The position numbers were made by a program, and so were the translations under genes. The notes under the pieces are model-generated. The model saw only the letters and a list, made by a program, of their open reading frames with translations, was not told the DNA's origin and did not search any database. Shown piece after piece: positions 32,270 through 40,096 of a stretch of DNA of 64,000 nucleotides. How positions within the stretch are numbered: position 1 is the first letter of the stretch; each line of letters starts with the position of its first letter. Origin of the DNA: DASXRC01 sp036506795 (GTDB lineage: Bacteria; Actinomycetota; Actinomycetes; Mycobacteriales; Micromonosporaceae); the NCBI GenBank assembly GCA_036506795.1, contig DASXRC010000230.1:1-64000 (forward strand). Reading direction: 5' to 3'.

Positions 32270-32647
32270 CTACTCCACTGAAAGTCCGGACAGCCGGTCG
32301 CCGACGTACTCGGAAAGGCTCGTCTTGTTCATCACGCAGCCCACGAACGTCGTTATCTCGGCGGGCTCCTTCGCGAGCGACTGCCAGGCCGCCCGGCCGG
32401 CCACCGGGTCGAGCCTCTGCATCAGCGTGGCGGCGTACACCTTTCCAGCCGGGGTCGCGTTCGCCAGCAACCACTCGATGCGCGGACGCAGCGCCGCGCC
32501 ATCCCGCGCGACCGCCGCGTCGAGCGTCCGATACGCCTCCGTCACTGGGAGCACCCGGCTTATCAGGCCCACTCCGGCAAAGGCCACCAGGTCGGCGGAG
32601 ACGAGCTCGCGCAGGGCCGGCGTGATCGCGTCAGCCGTGTCGGTCAT
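32270..32647 (-). CDS. hypothetical helical protein
   Basis: The 125-residue protein (TDTADAITPALRELVSADLVAF to the end) is predicted to be all-helical and soluble, with no motif that I recognise. ATG 32647 is preferred; the frame stays open up to clpB but those residues come from the palindromic spacer. Third positions are G/C rich, so it is likely real. It follows clpB with an 86-base gap that holds a hairpin. Confidence 0.6.
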   Translation of the reverse strand: MTDTADAITPALRELVSADLVAFAGVGLISRVLPVTEAYRTLDAAVARDGAALRPRIEWLLANATPAGKVYAATLMQRLDPVAGRAAWQSLAKEPAEITTFVGCVMNKTSLSEYVGDRLSGLSVE

Positions 32648-32685
32648 ACCGCCCATTCTGGCCCGCGCCGCCCGGGACCACCCGA

Positions 32686-32742
32686 CGATCATGGCGTTTC
32701 CGCCAGACACGCTCGGTGTGTCGGGCGGCAAGGTCATGATCG
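32686..32742 (-). repeat. palindrome at the end of clpB (copy C), likely terminator
   Basis: Arms of 25 nt (32686-32710 and 32718-32742) pair at 21 positions around a 7-nt loop. Both ends read CGATCATG, as in the other palindromes of this window, but the inner part differs. The right arm overlaps the last codons and stop codon (32734-32736) of clpB, so the hairpin probably ends the clpB transcript. Confidence 0.7.
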
Positions 32743-35328
32743 TCCGGCGACGGTCAGGCCGTCCTTCGAATCGGCCAGGTCCACGACGACGGTGTCGCCG
32801 TCGCGCACCTCGCCGCCGAGCAGGGCCCGGGCCAGCTGGTCGCCGATGGCCGACTGCACCAGCCGGCGCAGCGGCCGCGCGCCGTAGATGGGGTCGTACC
32901 CGTGCTCGGCAAGCCAGCTACGGGCGGCATCGGTGACGTCGATCGTGAGGCGGCGGTCGGCAAGACGGCGGCGCAGCCGGGCCAGCTGGATGTCCACGAT
33001 GGACCGCAGGTCCGGCCCGGTCAGCGCGTGGAACACCACGATGTCGTCGAGCCGGTTGAGGAATTCGGGCTTGAAGCTCGAGCGCACCACGGACAGTACG
33101 GCCTCGCGGCGTTGCTCCTCGCTCAGCATGGGATCGGCGATCACCGACGAGCCGAGGTTCGAGGTGAGGATCAGGATCGCGTTGCGGAAGTCCACCGTGC
33201 GGCCCTGGCCGTCCGTGAGCCGGCCATCATCGAGGACCTGCAGCAGCACGTCGAACACGTCCGAGTGGGCCTTCTCCACCTCGTCGAGCAGGATGACGCT
33301 GTACGGCCGCCGGCGCACGGCCTCGGTGAGCTGGCCGCCCTCCTCGTATCCGACGTAGCCAGGCGGGGCGCCGACCAGCCGCGCGACGGAGTGCTTCTCG
33401 ACGTACTCACTCATGTCGATGCGGACCATGGCCCGCTCGTCGTCGAACAGAAACTCCGCGAGCGCCTTCGCCAGCTCGGTCTTGCCGACGCCCGTCGGGC
33501 CGAGGAACAGGAAGCTGCCGGTGGGCCGGTCGGGGTCTGCGACGCCGGCGCGCGCCCGACGCACCGCGTCGGCGACGGCGGCGACCGCCTCGCCCTGCCC
33601 GACCACACGTTCGGCGAGCGAGCTCTCCATGCGCAGCAGCTTGGCGGTTTCGCCCTCCATGAGCCGGCCGGCCGGAATGCCAGTCCAGGAGGCGACGACT
33701 GCGGCGACATCGTCCGCGCCGACCTCCTCCTTGAGCATCGCGCCGCCCGTCTGCAGCACGGCCAGCTCGGCCTCGGCCGTGGCGAGCTCCTGCTCGAGGG
33801 CGGGGATCCGGCCGTACCGCAGCTCGGAGGCGCGCGCCAGGTCCAGGTCGCGCTCGGCCCGGTCGGCCTCGCCGCGCAGCGTCTCGAGCTGCTCCTTTGC
33901 CGCCGAGATCTTCGCGATGTGGTCCTTCTCCAGCCGCCACCGCTCGCTCAGCGCGGTCAGTTGCTCGCGCCGATCGGCGAGCTCGGCGCGCAGCCGCTCG
34001 AGGCGCTCGGCGCTCGCCGGGTCGGGCTCCTTCGCCAGAGCCATCTCCTCGATCTCGAGCCGGCGCACGGCCCGCTCGATCTCGTCGATCTCCACCGGGC
34101 GTGAATCAATCTCCATCCGCAGCCGGGACGCGGCCTCGTCGACGAGGTCGATCGCCTTGTCCGGAAGGAAGCGGTCCGTGATGTACCGGTCGGAAAGCGC
34201 CGCCGCGGCCACGAGCGCGGCGTCCGTGATCCGCACGCCGTGGTGTACCTCGTAGCGTTCCTTGAGGCCGCGCAGGATCCCGATGGTGTCCTCGACGCTC
34301 GGCTCCCCGACCAGCACCGGCTGGAACCGGCGCTCCAGGGCGGCGTCCTTCTCGATCCGCTGGCGGTACTCGTCGAGCGTCGTGGCGCCCACCATGCGTA
34401 GCTCGCCACGGGCCAGCATCGGCTTCAGCATGTTGCCCGCGTCCATCGAGCCCTCGGCCTTGCCCGCGCCGACGACCGTGTGCAGCTCATCGAGGAACGT
34501 GATGATCTGGCCGCTCGAGCTCTTGATCTCCTCGAGGACCGACTTGAGCCGCTCCTCGAACTGGCCGCGATACTGGGCGCCCGCGACCATCGCACCCAGG
34601 TCGAGCGAGACCAGCCGCTTGTCGCGCAGCGACTCGGGGACGTCGCCCGCCACGATCCGCTGGGCGAGGCCCTCGACGATGGCGGTCTTGCCGACGCCGG
34701 GCTCGCCGATCAGGACCGGGTTGTTCTTGGTACGCCGCGAGAGCACCTGGATGACCCGGCGGATCTCGGAGTCCCGGCCGATGACCGGGTCGACCTTGCC
34801 CTCACGTGCACGGGCGGTCAGGTCGATGCCGTACTTCTCCAGCGCCTGGTAGCTCTGTTCGGGGTCCGGGGTGGTGACCCGGCGATCACCGCCGCGGATC
34901 GTGGGGAACGCTGCGACCAGGTTCTCCTCCGTCGCCCCGGCCCGTCGCAGGGCGGTCGACACGGCGCCACCGACCTGGGCCAACCCGGCGAGCAGGTGCT
35001 CGGTCGAGACGTACTCGTCGCCGAGCGGGCGGGCGATCTGCTCCGCGGCGTTCAGCGCGTTGACCAGCTCCCGGGCGAGGCTCGGCTCGGCAACGGTCGA
35101 CCCCTGCGCGCTCGGCAGCTGCTCGACGGCCCGGGCGGCTGCCCGCCTTACATCGGCCGGGTTCGCGCCCACCGCGCGCAGGAGAGCGGCGGCGGTCGAC
35201 CCCCCGGTGTCCAGCAGGGCGAGCAGCAGGTGCCACGGCTCGACGATGGCGTGCCCCTGCTGGCGCGCGGCGGCGACCGCGGCGGTTAGAACCTCCCGAC
35301 TCTTCGTGGTCAGACGTTCGGCGTTCAT
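32734..35328 (-). CDS. clpB: ATP-dependent chaperone ClpB
   Basis: ClpB is the hexameric AAA+ disaggregase that pulls proteins out of aggregates together with DnaK. The 864-residue protein has the N-terminal Clp-N repeats, NBD1 with Walker A GEPGVGKTAIVEG, the coiled-coil middle domain (about 400-530) that contacts DnaK, and NBD2 with GPTGVGKTELAKAL and sensor motifs. ATG 35328 has GGGGAG upstream and gives the standard start NAERLTTKSREVL. A HAIR operator is found 24 nt before the start, as expected for HspR control. Confidence 0.96.
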   Translation of the reverse strand: MNAERLTTKSREVLTAAVAAARQQGHAIVEPWHLLLALLDTGGSTAAALLRAVGANPADVRRAAARAVEQLPSAQGSTVAEPSLARELVNALNAAEQIARPLGDEYVSTEHLLAGLAQVGGAVSTALRRAGATEENLVAAFPTIRGGDRRVTTPDPEQSYQALEKYGIDLTARAREGKVDPVIGRDSEIRRVIQVLSRRTKNNPVLIGEPGVGKTAIVEGLAQRIVAGDVPESLRDKRLVSLDLGAMVAGAQYRGQFEERLKSVLEEIKSSSGQIITFLDELHTVVGAGKAEGSMDAGNMLKPMLARGELRMVGATTLDEYRQRIEKDAALERRFQPVLVGEPSVEDTIGILRGLKERYEVHHGVRITDAALVAAAALSDRYITDRFLPDKAIDLVDEAASRLRMEIDSRPVEIDEIERAVRRLEIEEMALAKEPDPASAERLERLRAELADRREQLTALSERWRLEKDHIAKISAAKEQLETLRGEADRAERDLDLARASELRYGRIPALEQELATAEAELAVLQTGGAMLKEEVGADDVAAVVASWTGIPAGRLMEGETAKLLRMESSLAERVVGQGEAVAAVADAVRRARAGVADPDRPTGSFLFLGPTGVGKTELAKALAEFLFDDERAMVRIDMSEYVEKHSVARLVGAPPGYVGYEEGGQLTEAVRRRPYSVILLDEVEKAHSDVFDVLLQVLDDGRLTDGQGRTVDFRNAILILTSNLGSSVIADPMLSEEQRREAVLSVVRSSFKPEFLNRLDDIVVFHALTGPDLRSIVDIQLARLRRRLADRRLTIDVTDAARSWLAEHGYDPIYGARPLRRLVQSAIGDQLARALLGGEVRDGDTVVVDLADSKDGLTVAGRS

Positions 35329-35351
35329 GTGCTCCCCTGGGTGAGGCCGGA

Positions 35352-35372
35352 GTTGAGCGTACTCCACTCAAG
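35352..35372. promoter_or_regulatory. HAIR operator (HspR binding site) of clpB
   Basis: GTTGAGC-N7-ACTCAAG matches the actinobacterial HAIR consensus CTTGAGT-N7-ACTCAAG at 12 of 14 positions. It lies just upstream of clpB. The regulator gene hspR is in the same window at 42979. Confidence 0.85.
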
Positions 35373-35450
35373 TCTTCCACGCGACGCCCCTGTCCCCCAC
35401 CCTCCGCCCCGGCCCTGGTGCGTCGGGCACGGCGGGCTAGGCTCCCGGCC

Positions 35451-36212
35451 GTGTCGGAGACATCGCGGGTCGCGCTCGTGACGGGGGCCGGGCGGGGCAT
35501 CGGGCGGGGGGTGGCGGTCGCGCTCGCGGCGGCGGGTCACCGGGTCGCGCTGACCGCCCGGAGCGAGACCCAACTGGCCGAGACCGCCGCGCTGTGCGGT
35601 GGCGGCGCCGTCACCGTGCCCCTCGATCTGACCGTGCCCCGAGCCGTGGACGACCTCTTCGCCCGGGTGGAGCACGCGCTCGGTCCGGTGGAGATCCTGG
35701 TCGCGAACGCCGGCGCGGGGACTTCCGCGCCGATCGCCAAGATCACGGACGAGGACTGGCAACTGATGCTGGACCTCAACCTGACCGCGCCGTTCCGGTG
35801 CATCCGCCGGGCGGTGCCCGCGATGGTCTCGGCCGGGTGGGGCCGGATCATCGTGCTCGGCTCGATCGCGTCAAAGCGCGGCGAGCCGTACATCGCGGCG
35901 TACACCGCCGCGAAGCACGGCGTGCTCGGCCTGGTCCGCTCCGCGGCCGCCGAGCTGGCCCGGACCGGCGTCACAGTCAACGCCGTATGTCCGGCCTATG
36001 TGGACACCCCGATGACCGACGGCTCGGTCGAGACCATCGTCGCCACCACCGGGCGTACGCCCGAGGAGGCGCGGCGAATCCTGGAGCGCAAGCAACCGAT
36101 CGGACGGCTCATCACGGTCGACGAGGTGGTCACCGCGGTGCTCTACTGCATCGCGAATGGCGCGATCACCGGCCAGGGCGTCAACGTCGACGGCGGCGCG
36201 GAGCAGTCGTGA
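35451..36212 (+). CDS. SDR family oxidoreductase (beta-hydroxyacyl dehydrogenase-like), catabolic island
   Basis: The 253-residue short-chain dehydrogenase has TGAGRGIGRG (11-20), NAGAG, the catalytic Ser in GSIASKRGE, and YTAAK. The C-terminal INGxGI-like part reads ITGQGVNVDGG. It resembles 3-hydroxyacyl-CoA/FabG-type enzymes. Its stop overlaps the start of the Rid gene by 4 bp, so both form an operon at the left edge of the aromatic island. TAGGCT lies 7 nt before the GTG start, indicating a leaderless mRNA. A role in oxidising a ring-derived hydroxyacyl-CoA is inferred from context. Confidence 0.87.
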   Translation: MSETSRVALVTGAGRGIGRGVAVALAAAGHRVALTARSETQLAETAALCGGGAVTVPLDLTVPRAVDDLFARVEHALGPVEILVANAGAGTSAPIAKITDEDWQLMLDLNLTAPFRCIRRAVPAMVSAGWGRIIVLGSIASKRGEPYIAAYTAAKHGVLGLVRSAAAELARTGVTVNAVCPAYVDTPMTDGSVETIVATTGRTPEEARRILERKQPIGRLITVDEVVTAVLYCIANGAITGQGVNVDGGAEQS

Positions 36213-36610
36213 ACCACCGGGTCAACCCGCCATCGCTGCCGGCGCCGTCCGGCTTTTCCCACGCGATCGTGGCGGCCCCGGGTCACCACGTCTATCTCGC
36301 CGGCCAGACCGCGCAGGACGCTACCGGCCGGATCGTCGCCGTCGGCGATGTGGTGGCGCAGTTCGAGCAGGCCCTGGGCAACCTGCTTACGGCGCTGCGC
36401 GGGGCGGGTGGCGAACCGGAACACCTCGTCTCGGTGACGATCTACATTGTGGACGTTCCCGGCTACCGCACCGGCGCCAAGCAGATCGGCGAGGCGTGGC
36501 GCCGGCTGTGCGGGCGGGAGTACCCGGCCGCCGCGGGAATCGGCGTTCCCCGGCTCTGGGACGACGACGCACTGATCGAGATCAGTGGTGTGGCGGTGCT
36601 ACCCGACTGA
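36209..36610 (+). CDS. RidA/YjgF family protein (non-canonical)
   Basis: The 133-residue protein has the Rid fold: VYLAGQTAQDATGRIVAVGDVVAQFEQALGNL and VSVTIYIVDVPGYR are typical. Rid proteins hydrolyse reactive enamines/imines. In RidA itself an Arg in the PARS motif is essential; here that motif reads YPAAAGI, so Ala replaces Arg and the protein belongs to another Rid subgroup. It is co-translated with the SDR upstream (GTGA overlap). Next to a 2-aminobenzoate-type ligase it could act on an imine intermediate. Its last 12 bases overlap the convergent paaX-like gene. Confidence 0.85.
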   Translation: MNHRVNPPSLPAPSGFSHAIVAAPGHHVYLAGQTAQDATGRIVAVGDVVAQFEQALGNLLTALRGAGGEPEHLVSVTIYIVDVPGYRTGAKQIGEAWRRLCGREYPAAAGIGVPRLWDDDALIEISGVAVLPD

Positions 36611-37411
36611 CCGCACGTGTTCGTGTGCCGGCCCGGCCAGCGCGGTGTTCAGCTCGGCGAACAGCCTCGTTGCCGTGGGTTCGGGCCAGTCGGCTGGCAG
36701 AAGTGCGGCCGGCAGCCCCGGGTCCAGGTACGGCAGCCGCCGCCAGGCGGTGACCGCGCGCACCCAGTCGGCGAATGCCGACGCCTCATCCGGTGCGCCG
36801 CGGTCGAGCACCGGCCGGAACCGATCGAGAAAGTCCAGATAGGACGCGGCGATCGCGGCGAGGTCCCACCACTGGCCGACCATCTTCTCCAGGTCCGCGA
36901 AGGCGAGGTAGTCAGCGCGGAACAGGTCGACATAGGACTCCAGCGAGAGCCGGCGCAGCGTGGCCTCCACCAGCTTGCGCCGGTGCGCCGGCGCGATCCA
37001 CACGCCGGGCGCCACCGCGCCAAAGCCCAGCCCCGCCAGCCGCGACCGCAGGGTATGGCGCTTCGCCCGCTCGGCCTCGGGCACCGAGAACACGGCCAAC
37101 AGCCAGCCGCCGTCCCGGCTCTCCGCATGCGGCCCGAAGATCCGCTCGTCGCCCTCGCGCAGGATCTCGGCGCCCACCCCGGACAGCGCATAGCCGGCCG
37201 TGCCGCCGGACCGCTCGGCGACGAGCAGGCCGCGCCGCTTCAGCCGCGAGATGGCCGACCGCACCGCCGGCTCGGCCACCCCGAGCTCGGCGAGCAGCCG
37301 CACGAGTACGCCGACCGGCAGCCAGCCGGGCGCGCCATTGGGTACGCGCGCGTACAGCCCGTAGACGGTCACGATGAGCGCCCGGGGCTGCGGCTGGACG
37401 GGGTCCGCCAT
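36599..37411 (-). CDS. PaaX family transcriptional regulator
   Basis: The 270-residue protein has the three PaaX parts: an N-terminal winged helix (LVRLLAELGVAEPAVRSAISRLKRRGLLVAER), a central domain (GWLLAVFSVPEAERAKRHTLRSRLAGLGFG with APGVWIAP) and the C-terminal domain. PaaX of E. coli represses phenylacetate genes and is released by phenylacetyl-CoA; relatives sense other aryl-CoA esters. It is divergent from the CoA ligase gene, with a 16-bp inverted repeat in the shared promoter region. It is the likely regulator of the aromatic island. Confidence 0.9.
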   Translation of the reverse strand: MADPVQPQPRALIVTVYGLYARVPNGAPGWLPVGVLVRLLAELGVAEPAVRSAISRLKRRGLLVAERSGGTAGYALSGVGAEILREGDERIFGPHAESRDGGWLLAVFSVPEAERAKRHTLRSRLAGLGFGAVAPGVWIAPAHRRKLVEATLRRLSLESYVDLFRADYLAFADLEKMVGQWWDLAAIAASYLDFLDRFRPVLDRGAPDEASAFADWVRAVTAWRRLPYLDPGLPAALLPADWPEPTATRLFAELNTALAGPAHEHVRSVG

Positions 37412-37430
37412 CGGCAAAACATATCGCGGT

Positions 37431-37446
37431 GTTGACTGCCGTCAAC
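37431..37446. promoter_or_regulatory. operator O1 over the -35 box between the paaX-like and CoA ligase genes
   Basis: GTTGACTGCCGTCAAC has perfect 6-bp arms around 4 bases. It contains the -35 box TTGACT of the ligase gene; TACTGG follows after 18 nt as -10. The same pattern, including the flank CAGAGC, recurs at 40060. It is the best candidate site for the PaaX-family regulator. Confidence 0.65.
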
Positions 37447-37502
37447 AGAGCGGAATACTGGCCCTGTGCGGTGCTCAAGGCCGAGCATCCGAGGGAGGCG
37501 CC

Positions 37503-39110
37503 ATGCCGCTCGCACCGTCGGCCCACGTCGACACATTCTGCCGCGACAACCTGCCGCCGGTGGACCAGTGGCCGCCGCTGGTCTTCGACCTGCCCGAGCT
37601 GCAGTACCCCGAGCGCCTCAACTGTGGGGTGGACCTGCTCGACCGCCCGATCGAGGCGTACGGCCCGGATCGGCTCTGCCTCATCGGGGCGGGCGAGCGA
37701 CTCACCTACGGCGAGCTGCGCGAGCGCTCCGACCGGGTCGCCCGCGTGCTCGTCGAGGATCTCGGCCTCGTGCCGGGCAACCGGGTGCTGCTGCGCGGAC
37801 CGAACAACCCGTGGCTGGTCGCCAGCTGGTTCGGCGCGCTGCGCGCCGGCTGCGTCGTCGTGACCACCATGCCGCTGCTGCGGGCGACCGAGCTGAGCAC
37901 GATCCATGAGATCGCGCGCATCGACCACTCTTTGGTGGACCACCGGTTCGTCGAGGACCTCGCGTCGGCGGGCATTGGGGCGTACACCGTCTATGGCGGC
38001 GGAACCCCGGACGACCTGGAGGCGAGGGCTGCGGCCAAGGCGGCGTCGTTCGAGCCGGTGCGAACGAGCGCGGACGACGTGTCTTTGCTCGCGTTCACGT
38101 CCGGCACGACCGGCCGGCCGAAGGCCACCATGCACTTCCACCGGGACGTCCTGGCGAACGCGGACACCTTTAGCCGGCACATCCTGCGACCGACCGGCGA
38201 CGACCTGTTCACGGGGTCTCCGCCGCTCGGCTTCACGTTCGGGCTCGGCGGCCTGGTCGTGTTTCCGATGCGGGTCGGCGCGGCGTCACTGCTGCTGGAG
38301 AAGGGCACGCCGGACGTGCTGCTGCCGGCGATCGCCGAGCATCGGCCGACGATTCTGTTCACGGCGCCGACGGCGTACCGGGCGCTGCTCGGGCTGGCCG
38401 AGCCCGGCCAGCTCGGCTCGTTGCGTCGCTGCGTGAGCGCCGGCGAGCCACTGCCGCTATCCACGTGGCAGGCCTGGCACGAAGCCACCGGCGTAAAGAT
38501 CATCGACGGCATCGGCTCGACCGAGATGCTGCACATCTTCATCTCGGCGGCGGACGACGACATCCGCCCCGGCGCGACCGGCCGGCCCGTGCCCGGGTAC
38601 GAGGCCGCGGTGCTCGACGACGACGGGCGACCGGTGCCGGATGGCGAGATCGGCCGGCTCGCGGTACGCGGCCCGACCGGATGCCGCTACCTCTCCGACG
38701 AGCGGCAGAAGGCATACGTCCAGCACGGCTGGAACCTGACCGGGGATACCTACGTCCGCGACGCGGACGGCTACTACTGGTACCAGGCACGCAGCGACGA
38801 CATGATCATCTCGGCCGGCTTCAACATCGCCGGGCCGGAGGTGGAGATGGCGCTGATGCGGCACCCCGACGTCGTGGAGTGCGGCGTCGTCGGCCGGCCC
38901 GACCCGGTGCGGACGATGTCGGTACACGCGTTCGTGGTGCTCCGGCCCGGAGTCATCGGCGATGCGGAGAAGGCCGCCGAGATGGAGCGGCACGTGCGGG
39001 AAACGATCGCACCGTACAAGGCCCCGCGTACCGTCGAGTTCCTCGAGGCGCTGCCGCGCACCTCGACCGGCAAGGTCCAGCGCTACCGCCTGCGCGAGAT
39101 GGCGACCTGA
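37503..39110 (+). CDS. benzoate/2-aminobenzoate-type CoA ligase (AMP-binding)
   Basis: The 535-residue ANL-superfamily enzyme activates an aryl acid with ATP and CoA. It has the phosphate loop FTSGTTGRPK (from about residue 198), a GIGSTEML motif, GEIGRLAVRGPTGCRYL and the C-terminal Lys in TSTGKVQRYRLRE. The N-terminal AHVDTFCRDNLPPVDQWP region and the lack of long insertions recall the benzoate and 2-aminobenzoate CoA ligases. GGGAGG precedes ATG 37503. Adjacent fused monooxygenase/reductase suggests anthranilate or salicylate as substrate. Confidence 0.85.
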   Translation: MPLAPSAHVDTFCRDNLPPVDQWPPLVFDLPELQYPERLNCGVDLLDRPIEAYGPDRLCLIGAGERLTYGELRERSDRVARVLVEDLGLVPGNRVLLRGPNNPWLVASWFGALRAGCVVVTTMPLLRATELSTIHEIARIDHSLVDHRFVEDLASAGIGAYTVYGGGTPDDLEARAAAKAASFEPVRTSADDVSLLAFTSGTTGRPKATMHFHRDVLANADTFSRHILRPTGDDLFTGSPPLGFTFGLGGLVVFPMRVGAASLLLEKGTPDVLLPAIAEHRPTILFTAPTAYRALLGLAEPGQLGSLRRCVSAGEPLPLSTWQAWHEATGVKIIDGIGSTEMLHIFISAADDDIRPGATGRPVPGYEAAVLDDDGRPVPDGEIGRLAVRGPTGCRYLSDERQKAYVQHGWNLTGDTYVRDADGYYWYQARSDDMIISAGFNIAGPEVEMALMRHPDVVECGVVGRPDPVRTMSVHAFVVLRPGVIGDAEKAAEMERHVRETIAPYKAPRTVEFLEALPRTSTGKVQRYRLREMAT

Positions 39111-39126
39111 CCGCCGCGCCCCCATC

Positions 39127-39240
39127 CTCCGCCGATCATGCACTTGTGCGTCGATTCATGGACTTGTTGTCGTCCGTTGATCTCTCGACCACGACAACAG
39201 GGCCATGATCGACGCGGGAGGCCATGATCGACGGAGGAGG
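39127..39240. repeat. nested REP-like palindrome (copy B)
   Basis: An inner hairpin (arms 39149-39173 and 39191-39214) pairs with two mismatches and one bulge; the arms closely match those of copy A near 2206. An outer pair, CCTCCGCCGATCATG at the left and CCATGATCGACGGAGG at the right, encloses it. The element fills the space between the convergent ligase and SDR genes and may end both transcripts. The right end is identical, reverse-complemented, to a 19-base stretch at 63665. Confidence 0.8.
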
Positions 39241-39255
39241 CCACAGATCGGAGCG

Positions 39256-40029
39256 TCAGGGCGGCAGGTAGCGGCCGCCGTTCACGTCGAGCGTGATGCC
39301 GGTGATGAACGAGGCGCCGTCGCCGGCGAGGAAGAGCACCGGGTCGACGATCTCCCGCAGCTCCGGCATCCGGCCGAGCGGGATCGCGTCGAGCACCTCG
39401 CGCCGCTCGGGCTCGGCCATCTCGTCGAACCGCTGGCGTAACCGCTCCGTGAGGAACAGGCCCGGCGCGACCGCGTTGACCCGGATGCCCCGTGGCCCGA
39501 GCTCGCGGGCCAGCCGGCGGGTGAGCCCCCCGACGGCCGCCTTCGCCGCGGCGTACGGCGCGCCGGTGACCGGCGACGGCTGGCGGGCGCCGACCGAGGA
39601 GCACGTGACGATCGCGCCGCCACCGCCCGCGGCCATCAGCGGCGCCACCGCCTGGCAGCAGTAGAACGTCCCCTTGACGTTCACGTCGAGCACCAGGTCG
39701 AGGTCGGCTCGCCCGATCGCGGGCAGGTCCCGCGGCGTCCCCAGCGAGCCGCCGGCGAGGGTCACCAGCACGTGCGGGCCGCCGAGGTCCGTCGCTACGG
39801 CCGTCATCAGGTCGCGGACGGCCGCGGGGTCGGTGACGTCCACCTCGTATCCCCTGACCGGCGCACCGGCACCGGCGCCCGATAGCGCGGACACGGCCGA
39901 CCGGACCGCGTCACCCGCCACGTCGACCACCGCCACCGCCGCGCCGGCCGCGGCGAACCCGCCGGCCACCGCCCGTCCGATGCCGCCGGCGCCGCCGGTG
40001 ACCACGGCGGTACGCCCGTCAAACCGCAT
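39256..40029 (-). CDS. SDR family oxidoreductase, catabolic island
   Basis: The 257-residue short-chain dehydrogenase shows TGGAGGIGRAV, a TLAGGS variant of NNAG, Ser in SSVGAR and YAAAK. The C-terminus ends FITGITLDVNGGRYLPP, as in FabG/3-hydroxyacyl dehydrogenases. ATG 40029 is preferred over a GTG two codons upstream. It is divergent from the fused monooxygenase gene across 67 bases containing operator O2, so the two are probably controlled together. It may oxidise a hydroxyl group formed after ring reduction; this is inferred. Confidence 0.86.
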   Translation of the reverse strand: MRFDGRTAVVTGGAGGIGRAVAGGFAAAGAAVAVVDVAGDAVRSAVSALSGAGAGAPVRGYEVDVTDPAAVRDLMTAVATDLGGPHVLVTLAGGSLGTPRDLPAIGRADLDLVLDVNVKGTFYCCQAVAPLMAAGGGGAIVTCSSVGARQPSPVTGAPYAAAKAAVGGLTRRLARELGPRGIRVNAVAPGLFLTERLRQRFDEMAEPERREVLDAIPLGRMPELREIVDPVLFLAGDGASFITGITLDVNGGRYLPP

Positions 40030-40059
40030 GCCCACCCGCTTCCCCGATCATTGCGTCGC

Positions 40060-40075
40060 GTTGACCGTCGTCACC
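40060..40075. promoter_or_regulatory. operator O2 over the -35 box of the monooxygenase gene
   Basis: GTTGACCGTCGTCACC matches operator O1 at 13 of 16 positions. It contains the -35 box TTGACC; TACGCT follows after 18 nt as -10, and the GTG start is 6 nt further. The downstream flank CAGAGC is also shared with O1. It lies between the divergent SDR and monooxygenase genes. Confidence 0.65.
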
Positions 40076-40096
40076 AGAGCAACATACGCTCGCTTC

